In this document: positions 18,906 through 28,806 of the stretch, in pieces
Position numbering within the stretch: position 1 is the stretch's first letter
Layout of the letters: each line of letters opens with the position of its first letter
DNA from: Candidatus Niyogibacteria bacterium RIFCSPLOWO2_12_FULL_41_13
GTDB lineage: Bacteria; Patescibacteriota; Minisyncoccia; 2-12-FULL-41-13
NCBI GenBank assembly: GCA_001821615.1
Contig: MHMS01000025.1
Coordinates: 23,314-65,750, forward strand
Reading direction: 5' to 3'
Length of the DNA stretch: 42,437 bases
The notes under the pieces: model-generated
The model's input: only the letters and a program-made list of their open reading frames with translations
Database searches by the model: none
What the model was told of the DNA's origin: nothing
Translations under genes and position numbers: made by a program

Positions 18906-20174
18906 ATGGGAAATAAAATTAAGAAATTAATTTTTAAAGAAGAAAAACGCCAGCGCGAAACTTTAAACTTAATTGCTTCGGAAAATTATATACCCAAAAA
19001 CATCAGGGATGTTTTGTCTTCGCGTTTGAGCAACAAATATTCCGAAGGTTATCCGGGGAAGCGCTATTACGCCGGCAATGAATATATTGATGAAATTGAA
19101 AAATTGGCGCGGAAAAACGCTTTGGAATTATTCGGCTTAAAAGAAGCGGAATGGAGTGTTAATGTTCAGCCGTTGTCCGGCACGCCGGCAAATTTGGCGG
19201 TTTATTTTGCTTTAGTTCCGCTGAACGGCAAAATAATGGCTCAATGTTTGGATTGCGGAGGACATCTTTCGCACGGTTCCCCCCTAAGTATTACGAGCAA
19301 GTTATGGAAATGGGTGCATTATACTCTTGATAAAAAAACGCAAAAACTTGATTACAACGCGATTTTATCATTAGCCAAAAAAGAAAAGCCGAAACTTATT
19401 GTCGCCGGCGTTTCCGCTTATTCAAGAATTATTGATTTTAAAAAAATAGGCAAAATCGCCGAGAAAATCGGCGCTTATTTAATGGTTGATATGTCTCATA
19501 TCGCCGGACTTGTCGCCGGAAAAGTTTATCCAAGTCCGTTTCCCTGCGCCGATGTCGTTACTACCACCACTCATAAAACATTAAGAGGACCGAGAGGAGC
19601 GATAATTTTCGCAAATCGCAAATCGCAAATCGCAAAACGCGCAGACATAAATATCGTGAATCTTATTGACAAAGCGGTTTTTCCGGGATTGCAAGGGGGA
19701 CCGCATAATCAGCAGACTGCGGCAATCGCCTTATGTTTGGAAGAAGCGAAAAAACCGGCATTTAAAAAATACGCAAAACAAGTGGTTAAAAACGCGAAAA
19801 CATTGGCCGAAGAATTGCGGAAAAAAGATTTTAAAATAGTTTCCGGCGGAACAGATAGTCATCTGTTTTTGATTGATTTAATTTTTTCCGGCCTGGAATT
19901 CGGAGGAAAACAAGCGCAGGAGCGGTTGGAAAAAGGCGGTATTATTTTGAATATGAACATAATTCCGTTTGATGAAAAAAAAGCTCGCGATCCGTCGGGC
20001 ATTAGAATCGGAACGCCGGCAATTACATCAAGAGGAATGAAAGAAAAAGAAATGAAAACAATTGCCGGCTGGATTTCGGAAATTTTAAAATCGCCGGAAA
20101 CAGATTTGCCGATAGTTCAGAGGCGAATCAAAAAAGAAGTTGAAAAACTTTGCCGCGCTTTTCCAATATTATGA
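18906..20174 (+). CDS. glyA: Serine hydroxymethyltransferase
   Basis: LNLIASENYIPKNIRDVLSSRLSNKYSEGYPGKRYYAGNEYID, TTTTHKTLRGPRG. Confidence 0.97.
   Translation: MGNKIKKLIFKEEKRQRETLNLIASENYIPKNIRDVLSSRLSNKYSEGYPGKRYYAGNEYIDEIEKLARKNALELFGLKEAEWSVNVQPLSGTPANLAVYFALVPLNGKIMAQCLDCGGHLSHGSPLSITSKLWKWVHYTLDKKTQKLDYNAILSLAKKEKPKLIVAGVSAYSRIIDFKKIGKIAEKIGAYLMVDMSHIAGLVAGKVYPSPFPCADVVTTTTHKTLRGPRGAIIFANRKSQIAKRADINIVNLIDKAVFPGLQGGPHNQQTAAIALCLEEAKKPAFKKYAKQVVKNAKTLAEELRKKDFKIVSGGTDSHLFLIDLIFSGLEFGGKQAQERLEKGGIILNMNIIPFDEKKARDPSGIRIGTPAITSRGMKEKEMKTIAGWISEILKSPETDLPIVQRRIKKEVEKLCRAFPIL
19610..19637 (+). repeat. Heptanucleotide array inside glyA
   Basis: cgcaaat x3 + cgcaaaa, encoding ANRKSQIAKR. 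Confidence 0.8.
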
Positions 20175-20440
20175 TAGCCAAGAAAATTCGGGTTTTCGGA
20201 CGGGTTCAGGGAATATTTTTTCGCCATTCCTCAAAAATAAAAGCCAATGAATTGGGGATTCGGGGCTACGCGCAAAACCGGGAAGACGGCTCGGTTGAAA
20301 TTTTTGTTCAGGGAGAAGATGAGGCGATTGAAAATTTCGTCGCTTGGGCAAGAAAAGGTCCGGATTCAGCCGAAGTAAAAGACATAAAAATTGAAACGAT
20401 TGAGTCCGAAAAAAAATTTAACGATTTTTACATTTTATGA
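20171..20440 (+). CDS. acyP: Acylphosphatase
   Basis: KIRVFGRVQGIFFRHSSKIKANELGIRGYAQNREDGSVEIFVQGE; ATGA overlap with glyA stop supports the start at 20171. Confidence 0.93.
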   Translation: MIAKKIRVFGRVQGIFFRHSSKIKANELGIRGYAQNREDGSVEIFVQGEDEAIENFVAWARKGPDSAEVKDIKIETIESEKKFNDFYIL

Positions 20441-20554
20441 ACCCCGTTAGAAGCTCAAAATTAGGTCATTATTATAACAAGACTCAAGGCGAAGCCGCCT
20501 ATCGGCTATTATTATGATTTTTAAAGAGAACAATCTTAAAGCTTCTAACGGGGT
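20441..20554. repeat. Inverted-repeat element, family A, copy 2
   Basis: accccgttagaagct (20441-20455) and agcttctaacggggt (20540-20554), perfect 15-bp arms. Confidence 0.88.
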
Positions 20555-21596
20555 GAAATTACTTATTATTACTCAGAAAGTTGATGTCAACGACGATATT
20601 TTGGGATTTTTTCACGGCTGGCTGGAAAAATTCGCGAAGAAATTCAGCAAATTGACGGTGATTTGTTTGGAAAAAGGGGAGTATGTTTTGCCGCAAAACG
20701 TTGAAGTTTTGTCATTGGGCAAAGAAGCCGGAAAATCGCGGCTGAAATATATTTTTAGATTTTATAAATATATCTTTAAATATCGGGACGACTACGATGC
20801 GGTTTTTGTGCATATGAATCCGGAGTATGTTGTTTTGGGAGGATTATTTTGGAAGATAATGAGAAAAAAAATTCTGCTTTGGTATAACCATACTTACGGC
20901 GGTTTATTTGCCAAGCTCGGAATTATTTTTGCCGATATGGTTCTCCATACTTCTCCTTACGCTTTTTCGGCAAACACCAAAAAATCCGTCAGGATGCCGG
21001 CGGGAATTGACACTGAAATTTTCAAAAAAAATCCAGCCGCGGAAAAACTCAAAAATTCCATCTTGTACATCGGAAGATTCTCGCCGGTTAAAAATATTCA
21101 TATTCTTATTGAAGCGGCAAAAATTTTGGACAAGCAAAATTTAGATTTTTCCGTCTATTTATACGGCAAGCCGCCTGCAACGCATATCGGGTATTTCAAG
21201 CTGATTAAAGAATCCGCCCGGGAACTTGAGAAAAAAGGAAAATTATTTTTTAACGAGAGCGCGCCGAATTTTAAAACGCCGGAAATATACAATAAACACA
21301 TTGTTTCAGTTAATCTGACGCCGAGTGGAAACTATGACAAAACCGTTCTTGAATCAATGGCTTGCGAGACATTGGTTCTTGTTTCCAGCAAAGCGTTTGA
21401 GGACGCTTTGCCAAAAGAATTTATATTTAAAGAAAACGATGCGGATGATTTGGCCAAAAAACTTCAATCAGTGTTTAAATTGCCCGAAGACGAAAGAATT
21501 TTATTCGGTCAAAATTTTCGCCGTTATATAATTGAAAATCACAACCTCAATCTTTTGGCGGAGAAAATTTCCTCTGCAGTGGCTGTTCCCATTTAA
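20553..21596 (+). CDS. Glycosyltransferase, GT4-like
   Basis: MKLLIITQKVD-type N-terminus from GTG at 20553; LYIGRFSPVKNIHILIEAAKIL, SVNLTPSGNYDKTVLESMACET; track start 20514 lies inside the repeat element. Confidence 0.85.
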   Translation: MKLLIITQKVDVNDDILGFFHGWLEKFAKKFSKLTVICLEKGEYVLPQNVEVLSLGKEAGKSRLKYIFRFYKYIFKYRDDYDAVFVHMNPEYVVLGGLFWKIMRKKILLWYNHTYGGLFAKLGIIFADMVLHTSPYAFSANTKKSVRMPAGIDTEIFKKNPAAEKLKNSILYIGRFSPVKNIHILIEAAKILDKQNLDFSVYLYGKPPATHIGYFKLIKESARELEKKGKLFFNESAPNFKTPEIYNKHIVSVNLTPSGNYDKTVLESMACETLVLVSSKAFEDALPKEFIFKENDADDLAKKLQSVFKLPEDERILFGQNFRRYIIENHNLNLLAEKISSAVAVPI

Positions 21597-22161
21597 TTCC
21601 TTTTTTGTGGACAGTAGAGAGAACCTCAATGTCGTCAACGCCCCCAAACCAGTAGGCGAATATTCTATCGCTGAATGTGACATTTAAATTGAGAAACGCA
21701 TTGATGATTTTATTCGCTAATTTTGTGAACCACTTGCCTTTATATTTTGAATCCGGGTGGGGCGGAATGTCAAATCTCATCCAGGAGAAGCGTATTCGGT
21801 CATAGGTGAATTTCCGAGAATAGCGGTCAAGCAGGCGCATAGGAACAGCTGATTTATGTTTGTCGTTCATTCCAAAACCAGAAGCCAATACCCGGCTGAA
21901 ATGAGGATATTTCAAACTGATTTTAGCGCCGTCCTTGGATATGCGCCATAATTCGCACATAAAAGCGTCCACATCCGACTGATGCTCAATGACATGATGG
22001 GCTTCAATGTATTCAACGCTGTCGTCTTCAAACGGCCACGGGAAAATCTCCATATCCCAAAGCACATCCGGTTTGTATCTCGCGTCAAAATCCACGCAGA
22101 CGAATCCTTGCGATTGCTTTTCATTTGTCCGCGAGCCGCTTCCCAAATAAAGTTTCTTCAT
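21547..22161 (-). CDS. SAM-dependent methyltransferase-like protein
   Basis: KKLYLGSGSRTNEKQSQGFVCVDFD...DSVEYIEAHHVIEHQSD. Confidence 0.8.
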   Translation of the reverse strand: MKKLYLGSGSRTNEKQSQGFVCVDFDARYKPDVLWDMEIFPWPFEDDSVEYIEAHHVIEHQSDVDAFMCELWRISKDGAKISLKYPHFSRVLASGFGMNDKHKSAVPMRLLDRYSRKFTYDRIRFSWMRFDIPPHPDSKYKGKWFTKLANKIINAFLNLNVTFSDRIFAYWFGGVDDIEVLSTVHKKGIKWEQPLQRKFSPPKD

Positions 22162-22165
22162 AAAT

Positions 22166-23416
22166 TTATTTTAATTTTTTTGCGAGAAAAATCAAAACAG
22201 CCAAATTCAAAAAATCAGCGGAAATTCTTGAAACAACCGCGCCAATAATTCCAAAATAATAAATTAGAACAAAGAGAAGAATAATTTGAAAGACCGCTCT
22301 TAGGGCGTTAAACCGATAGAGCTCCTTTATCGCCAGTTTTGATTGGAGAAAGGAAAGGGGTAAAATCGCCGAAGTGAAAATTATTGAAAGAGCGAATATC
22401 CTCGAATAAAAAATTGACTCAAGATATTGAGGAAAGAAAAGTTTGTATAAAAACGGAGCGATGAAAAAGTAAATTAAAACTACTCCAATCAAAATCCCGC
22501 TCATTTTTAAAATTTTGCCCAGAAGGCCCATTTTTATCTCTTCGGTTTCCCTCACGGAAAACCTGAGGAGGATGAGAAGTTTTAAATTTTTAAAAGGAGC
22601 TTTTATTTGCTCCGGAACGGCAATGGCAAAATTATAAACAGCCAATTGGACCGGACCTAAATAGTGAAAAATCAGGATTTTATCCAACTGCTGGGCGATT
22701 AAGGGAAATAAATCCATTAAAGTTAAATGTTTCCCGTAAGAAATGGTTTCTTCGGTTTTTTCTTCTTTTGGCGGAAAGCGCCGAAGAGTAACAATTAAAA
22801 AAAATAGCCGAAACAAAGTCCAGAGAAGAAAATAAGCAAGAGTAATCAGAAAAATGTTTTTGGTTACAAATAAAACTAAAATCAAAAAAACGCTTACTCC
22901 GGTAAAACTGACGATTCCGTAAATAGTGGAAGAGCGAAAGTTTTTTTGTCCTTGGAGAAAATAATTATAGAGTGAGAGCGAATCCATAAAAGGAATAAAG
23001 AAGCCGGGTATCATAAACAGGAGAGCAAGATTATTATTATCGTTTAAATAATAATAGAGAGCCAGAAATAAACTTAATAAACCGCCCAAAAATCCGAATT
23101 GAATTTTTGTTTTCAAAGACGGCATAAATGAACCCTCGTAACCTCTCGCAACCGCCTGAATTATCGCCGTATTAATTCCCGGGAGAGTTGAAATCGCAAG
23201 TATTCCGACAATTGAAAGGACATATTTATAAAGACCGAATGTTTCCTTTGGCAGTAAATTGGCAAAAGCGATTGCCAGAATAAACGAAGAAGCGGCGGAA
23301 ACGATTTGTCCGAGCGTCAGCCAAAAACCGCCGCGAGCCAGATAAATCATATCAGTGGCGGTATGTTGTTCCGACCATTTCAAAAGATTGTAAATTTTGT
23401 TTTTTAATTTTTCCAT
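22166..23416 (-). CDS. Polysaccharide/O-antigen flippase-like membrane protein
   Basis: 416 aa, many TM segments, MVS/Wzx-like ARGGFWLTLGQIVSAASSFILAIAFANLLPKETFGLYKYV. Confidence 0.88.
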   Translation of the reverse strand: MEKLKNKIYNLLKWSEQHTATDMIYLARGGFWLTLGQIVSAASSFILAIAFANLLPKETFGLYKYVLSIVGILAISTLPGINTAIIQAVARGYEGSFMPSLKTKIQFGFLGGLLSLFLALYYYLNDNNNLALLFMIPGFFIPFMDSLSLYNYFLQGQKNFRSSTIYGIVSFTGVSVFLILVLFVTKNIFLITLAYFLLWTLFRLFFLIVTLRRFPPKEEKTEETISYGKHLTLMDLFPLIAQQLDKILIFHYLGPVQLAVYNFAIAVPEQIKAPFKNLKLLILLRFSVRETEEIKMGLLGKILKMSGILIGVVLIYFFIAPFLYKLFFPQYLESIFYSRIFALSIIFTSAILPLSFLQSKLAIKELYRFNALRAVFQIILLFVLIYYFGIIGAVVSRISADFLNLAVLIFLAKKLK

Positions 23417-23427
23417 TTTAATTTATT

Positions 23428-26400
23428 TTACGGACCGAAAATGCCGGCGGGCGAGGAAATTGACGTATTGTTGATAAAAGTTAAATTACTGAATATGACC
23501 GCGGAATTTGCCGGCCAATCGGGCGCGTTAATCGCCAAAGTGTTATCTTCAAAGATAACATTTTCAAGAGTCATATTTGAACCCGTAAGATACAAAGCTG
23601 ATTTTTGTCCGGGATTTGGCGTTCTGTGTTTTGCAAAAGTTGAATTTTTGATCGTTGAAGTGGATGAAATAGAAGCCAATCCGTAGTATTGATTGTTTTC
23701 AAAAATCGCGTTATCTATTTCCAGCCGGCTTTGTTCCAGATAAAGAGCGGCTGAAGTTCCGCCGAAAACAAACTGGCCGGCGGATTTAACAGTAGTGCCT
23801 TTTATTTTGATAAAAGAGCCCGGTTTCCCCCTGATTCCATACCAGTCTCCGGCGTTTGACGGTTCGTAAGATGACGTGAAAATTATATCATTCGGATTTA
23901 TTCCATCGGCGATTAAATTGCCAAAAACATTAATCCCGCTTCCGTTTTTGCCTTTTATGACCGTGTTTGGCTTTATAGTCAGAGTTGAAGAAGCGTTAAT
24001 CTGGCTGAATCCGTCAAGAACATAGGGCAGGGAATTGGCGGAAAGAACGACGGCGCTATTGGTTTGTGTTTGAACGCTGTTCAAAACAATGCCATTGACG
24101 CCGTTTCCCGAACCGGAATTTTGAGAGAAATTTGAAACGACGCCTGTGGCCAAAATTGGCTCTTGCGAATTATTGTTAAAAACATTATTCTCTACATTCC
24201 CAAAATCATTAATAAGATATAATCCCCTTTTGTTATTTTGAAAAGTATTGTTGATTATTGTCGGGTTTCCTCCTTCAAGTTGAATTCCCGACGAATATCC
24301 TTCTGAAATATTATTGTTATTGCGGAAAGTATTATTAGAAATAAGAGAAGGGGAATTTATTAATTTCAGGCCGGAGACATAAGAATATTCAAAGATAGAA
24401 TTTTGAACAGTTGAAATTGCTTGGTCGATTCTTAAGAGAGCCCGGCCGCTAGACTGACCAGAGTAATACATTCCGCCATATCTGAAAATGGCGTGGTTGA
24501 CGGTTGAGGAAGAAGTTGAGCTAAGATAAACTTCTTTCCAGTTGCCCGAAGCGGGCGAAGTTGAAGTAGTGTCGCCGTTTAAATCTCCGCCGTATTCATC
24601 GTCAAGAAAGCTCGTGAAAACCACTGGCGAAGAAGAAGCGCCTTGAACTAAAAGATTGCCGTTTATATTAAGAGAAATTCCGCTTCCAGTTTTGAATTTA
24701 ATCACCACGCCTGAATTTATTGTTAAGGTCTTATCTTGCGATAAAGTTAAAGCGCTCTCAACAAGATAAGGACTTTTGGTTTTAGTTAAAGTAATATCCT
24801 GATTTATTATAGGATTTGTTGAAATCAAATAACTGGCGCTGTTGCGGGCCTTGGGAGTTGCGTTTATTTGATTATTATTAACATCGCGGCCATTTTTAAT
24901 AAGGGTATTGTTGCTTTGCCAGTTGCTGGCTATGTTTCCGGAATTTAGCGAATCAAATCTTTCCATAGAAACATAGGCTGAAATGCCGCCAGCGGGCCAG
25001 GAGCCGCTTGGCGTTGAATCAATCGTTGTCGTGGCATTATTTGATACCATTGCTAATTCTAAAATTTCGCCGGAATTATTTAAGCCATAACTAAAACTTG
25101 TCCATAAATCAGCTGTAATGTCTTTGATCGGACTTTGGGTAGATTCGTCGGTATCGCCGGTGTTTTTTCTTTCAATCAGATAATAGTTCTTTGCCGGAAT
25201 TGCGCCGGATAGCTGAATATAAGGGCTTAAATCAGTTTTTGAATACAAAACCCAGTTGGTCAAAGAGATTGTTTTTGAAGTTCGGTTGTATAACTCAATA
25301 AATTCGTCTGATGGATAATTCGCGCCAGTTCCCATCCAGCCGATTTCATTAATAACAACCGGCAGGGTGTTTATTTCCGCGGAAGTTGTCGCGGCGGACG
25401 ACCAATTTCCGGATTGGTCAATCGCCCGCAAGGAAAAATCGTAGTTGGAATTATCAGCGAGCGTTAATGCGGTTGAAGTGGCGGTGGTGGTGGCGGTGTT
25501 TGAGCCGTAGCTTAATTCATAGTAATCAATGTCTTGATTGGAACTTGACCAAGCGAGATTAAGAGTTGTTGTCGCCGTTAAGCATCCTTCTGGTTCTGGA
25601 GAAAGAGAATTTGAACACTGGGAAATAGAAAATGAAGAAATTTCCGGGCCAACGGAGTCTATAAATAATGTTGCCGCGGTTGAGGAGGAAATATTGTTTG
25701 AAAGGTCAACGGCGTAAAAATCAATCGTGGTTGTTCCTTGATTAAACGATAGATTCAGCGACCAGTTGCCAGACCCGCCAGCAGTAGTCGTGGCAGTCGT
25801 GGTAGAACTATTTAATTGATAGATGACTTTAATGGTTGAAATGGCCTCGGCCGTTCCCTGAAAATCAATACTTGTGGTTGCGAAAGTTTGATTGAAGTTT
25901 GACGGAGAGTTGATGGTTGGCGGGTTAGGCGGCGTGGTGTCGGTGGGCGCGTTAATTGAAACCGCTTTTGTTGAAGTTGCCGACCAATTGTCGGTCTTAT
26001 CTTTGGCGCGCAGGGAAAAAACGTAAGAGGTATTATCAGAAAGAATTAAGGTTGTTGAGGTTGCGATTGTTGTTGAAATATTTCCAGCATAAGAAAGTTC
26101 ATAATAATCAAGATCAATGGCGCTTGAATTCCAGAGAAGATGGAGAGTGGTTGTTGCGACTTGGCAATTTTGGCCGGACGAGCATTCGGCAATTGAAAAA
26201 GTATCAATGGTTGGACCGATTGAGTCAATGAATAATTGAACGCTTATTGTTTGCGATTGATTGCCGGCCAAATCTTCCGCGTAAAAATTAATTGTTGTAG
26301 TTCCCTGATTTAAATTTAAAGACAAAGACCATTCGCCAAGATTTGAAACCGTTGTTGTGGCGGAACTTGCCGTTACTACGGAATTCGCCTCGGCTGTTCC

Positions 26401-28800
26401 CTGAAAAGTTATTTGCGAAGAGGTGAATGTTTGATTAAAACTTGACGGCGAAGTGATAGTCGGAGCATTGGGCGGAGTGGTGTCAGTCGGAGGAGTTTGG
26501 CTTGCTCTGTTTTGGCAATTATTTTCCGTTTTGGGAGTGGCAATAGCCGTGCACCAGGAAGCGTCATTTTTTTGCATTGTTTCTTTGGTGCTATTGTCTC
26601 CGGCTGGCCAGCTGGCGCTTGAATTGAGAACGGTTTGGTCAATGGTCGTGGTGGCGTTATTCGCGACATAAGAGAGAACAAGAATTTCGCCGCTGTTGTT
26701 TAAAGCGCCGGTGTAAATTTTGTCTGCCGCGATGTCGGGAACGGCGTTGTCGTCAGTCCTTTCTAATAAATAATATCCGAACGGCGAAATTAAACTTGTT
26801 AATTTTATATAAGGAGCGAGATTGGTTGAAGAATACAAAACGAAATTTTCCATTTTGATTGTCCGGTTTGTCGGATTATACAATTCAATCCATTCGTCGG
26901 ACGAACTTGTTGCCGTGCCCATCCAGGCAATTTCGTTGATGATTACCGGCTGGGTGTTTATTTCAATTGAGACAGTAGAAGTCGCCGACCAATTGTTTGA
27001 TTTGTCAACCGCTCGGAGCGAAAACGAGTAAGCTGTGTTATTTTGAAGGGTTAATGATGTTGATGTTGCCGTCGTGGTTGAAATGTTTGCGCCATAAGAT
27101 AATTCGTAATAATTTAAATCCGAATCATTGGAATTCCAAAGAAGATTAATGGTTGTAGTCGCGATTAAGCAGTTTTGGGATGAGAGCGAATTTTGGCATT
27201 CAAGAACGGAAAAAAAACTTATTGAGGGTGGCGTTGTATCCGATGGGGTTGTATCTAATAGAATTGTGTTTTGGGAAACCATATTCGGAGTCGGCGATTG
27301 ATTCCCTCCGCCTCCTGCTCCCGGCGCTGAAGGAATTGCGATTAAGCCGTATCGGTCAATAATGGAAGAAGCCGGCTTTTTTGCCGGCGGAATGGCGTAC
27401 ACATAGGTTGGAATATTGGAAGTGGGATTTTCTATCGTTTTAGTATTTGGAAATAGGGTTTCCAAGTTCGTATTTTGTACTGTTGGAGATGCCATCTCCA
27501 ATTGGTCTGACTGAATCCCCAATGATTGAGTTGTTGCCGATTGGAAAGAAGAAGCTTGAGTTTCTGTTCCAAGAGATATAACAGAAGAAGTTTGCGGCTC
27601 TTGTTGAGAAAAAATATTTTTTAGAATATCAGCCGGCTTTAATATAACATCGCGGTAGAATTTTCTGGCTGTGGTTTTAATTATTGCTTGCGCAATTCCG
27701 GATTTTGTTTGTTCATTTAAAAAAGAAATTGTCTGGTCAGATGTATTTGGTTTTGGCGGCGAAGCAAGTTTTTCAGGATTTTGTTTGGCTTTTTCTGTTT
27801 CTTGATGAAAAAGATTGATAATTCCCGCGCCATTGATAATTGCTTGGCGGGAAAGAAGGGCGAAGTAGTCGGATAGGATTGGATAATAGTCATCACTAGA
27901 TTTAATTGTATAAGTTTCGATAATTTTATAACCATCTTTTTTAATATCTTTCATTACTAATTTAAATTTTTTATTGTTTTCATCTATACCATAACAAAAT
28001 TCATTATCACAATTTTGTTTAACGATATTAAGATCGGGTAGCTTATATTTACTATTATCTATCGTATCTTTGCTGAAAAAATTATTATTAGAATATTTAG
28101 CTAAATCAATTAAATATTCATTAATTGTGTTTTTAATGTTTGGCTTAAAGTCTTTGTCCTTTAATTCTTCTGAAATATTAAAATTTTGTCTGTCAAACTT
28201 TGCTGTATAAATTTCATAAGGACTGCCCAGATCCCCAGTAATATTTTGTACTGGTTCTGCATGAGTATCATTTCTTGTGTGTTCTGGCACAGTTGCGTCT
28301 TCTATTAAATGAAGAATAAATCCTAAAGTATAATAAGCTTCTTTTTTGTTATTATTTACAGCTAATTCATAAATGGCTTTTTCCCAAGTATGGTTTCCTA
28401 AAAATTGATGATAAGAAGTTTGTAAGTTTTGATTATGTAGCCATTCTAAAGAAGAGACCGGCGATTTATCAGCGATTAGGGCGTAAGAAACAGATTGAAC
28501 AAGCCAATTCGGCATAATGCCAGTTTTTTCACCAGTCCACCCTTGATTATAAATCGGGTCATAAAAATGATTTATCCATCTTGGTATAGTGTCTTCATCG
28601 TGCGAACCCTGAATAATCCATTCTTTTTCTTCATCTGTGATTTTTGGGTCAAAAAATAAATTGTAAAAATCCATTATCTCATCGGTTAAAGCTGGATGAG
28701 TGGTAGTATCGTTGTAGGCCTTGGAAAAATCTGATAGAAAATAACCAGTTATAATAAAAACTATAAATACAATAAAATAAAATTTATGATATTTTATCAT
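23428..28800 (-). CDS. Giant secreted protein: N-terminal zinc-dependent phospholipase C/nuclease-like domain, FN3-like modules, lamin-tail domains, C-terminal parallel beta-helix
   Basis: 1790-aa ORF; signal/TM N-terminus; LGFILHLIEDATVPEHTRND; VIINEIAWMGT...DEWIELYNPTN and VVINEIGWMGT...DEFIELYNRTS; C-terminal repeated NNTFxNN turns. Confidence 0.85.
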   Translation of the reverse strand: MIKYHKFYFIVFIVFIITGYFLSDFSKAYNDTTTHPALTDEIMDFYNLFFDPKITDEEKEWIIQGSHDEDTIPRWINHFYDPIYNQGWTGEKTGIMPNWLVQSVSYALIADKSPVSSLEWLHNQNLQTSYHQFLGNHTWEKAIYELAVNNNKKEAYYTLGFILHLIEDATVPEHTRNDTHAEPVQNITGDLGSPYEIYTAKFDRQNFNISEELKDKDFKPNIKNTINEYLIDLAKYSNNNFFSKDTIDNSKYKLPDLNIVKQNCDNEFCYGIDENNKKFKLVMKDIKKDGYKIIETYTIKSSDDYYPILSDYFALLSRQAIINGAGIINLFHQETEKAKQNPEKLASPPKPNTSDQTISFLNEQTKSGIAQAIIKTTARKFYRDVILKPADILKNIFSQQEPQTSSVISLGTETQASSFQSATTQSLGIQSDQLEMASPTVQNTNLETLFPNTKTIENPTSNIPTYVYAIPPAKKPASSIIDRYGLIAIPSAPGAGGGGNQSPTPNMVSQNTILLDTTPSDTTPPSISFFSVLECQNSLSSQNCLIATTTINLLWNSNDSDLNYYELSYGANISTTTATSTSLTLQNNTAYSFSLRAVDKSNNWSATSTVSIEINTQPVIINEIAWMGTATSSSDEWIELYNPTNRTIKMENFVLYSSTNLAPYIKLTSLISPFGYYLLERTDDNAVPDIAADKIYTGALNNSGEILVLSYVANNATTTIDQTVLNSSASWPAGDNSTKETMQKNDASWCTAIATPKTENNCQNRASQTPPTDTTPPNAPTITSPSSFNQTFTSSQITFQGTAEANSVVTASSATTTVSNLGEWSLSLNLNQGTTTINFYAEDLAGNQSQTISVQLFIDSIGPTIDTFSIAECSSGQNCQVATTTLHLLWNSSAIDLDYYELSYAGNISTTIATSTTLILSDNTSYVFSLRAKDKTDNWSATSTKAVSINAPTDTTPPNPPTINSPSNFNQTFATTSIDFQGTAEAISTIKVIYQLNSSTTTATTTAGGSGNWSLNLSFNQGTTTIDFYAVDLSNNISSSTAATLFIDSVGPEISSFSISQCSNSLSPEPEGCLTATTTLNLAWSSSNQDIDYYELSYGSNTATTTATSTALTLADNSNYDFSLRAIDQSGNWSSAATTSAEINTLPVVINEIGWMGTGANYPSDEFIELYNRTSKTISLTNWVLYSKTDLSPYIQLSGAIPAKNYYLIERKNTGDTDESTQSPIKDITADLWTSFSYGLNNSGEILELAMVSNNATTTIDSTPSGSWPAGGISAYVSMERFDSLNSGNIASNWQSNNTLIKNGRDVNNNQINATPKARNSASYLISTNPIINQDITLTKTKSPYLVESALTLSQDKTLTINSGVVIKFKTGSGISLNINGNLLVQGASSSPVVFTSFLDDEYGGDLNGDTTSTSPASGNWKEVYLSSTSSSTVNHAIFRYGGMYYSGQSSGRALLRIDQAISTVQNSIFEYSYVSGLKLINSPSLISNNTFRNNNNISEGYSSGIQLEGGNPTIINNTFQNNKRGLYLINDFGNVENNVFNNNSQEPILATGVVSNFSQNSGSGNGVNGIVLNSVQTQTNSAVVLSANSLPYVLDGFSQINASSTLTIKPNTVIKGKNGSGINVFGNLIADGINPNDIIFTSSYEPSNAGDWYGIRGKPGSFIKIKGTTVKSAGQFVFGGTSAALYLEQSRLEIDNAIFENNQYYGLASISSTSTIKNSTFAKHRTPNPGQKSALYLTGSNMTLENVIFEDNTLAINAPDWPANSAVIFSNLTFINNTSISSPAGIFGP

Positions 28801-28806
28801 AAATTT

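Noticed and set aside
23428-28800. Recoded TGA (code 25) as used in some CPR lineages
   Set aside because: TGA serves as a normal stop in several genes here (rpoB, ftsH, glyA, acyP), and conserved proteins read through without internal TGA.
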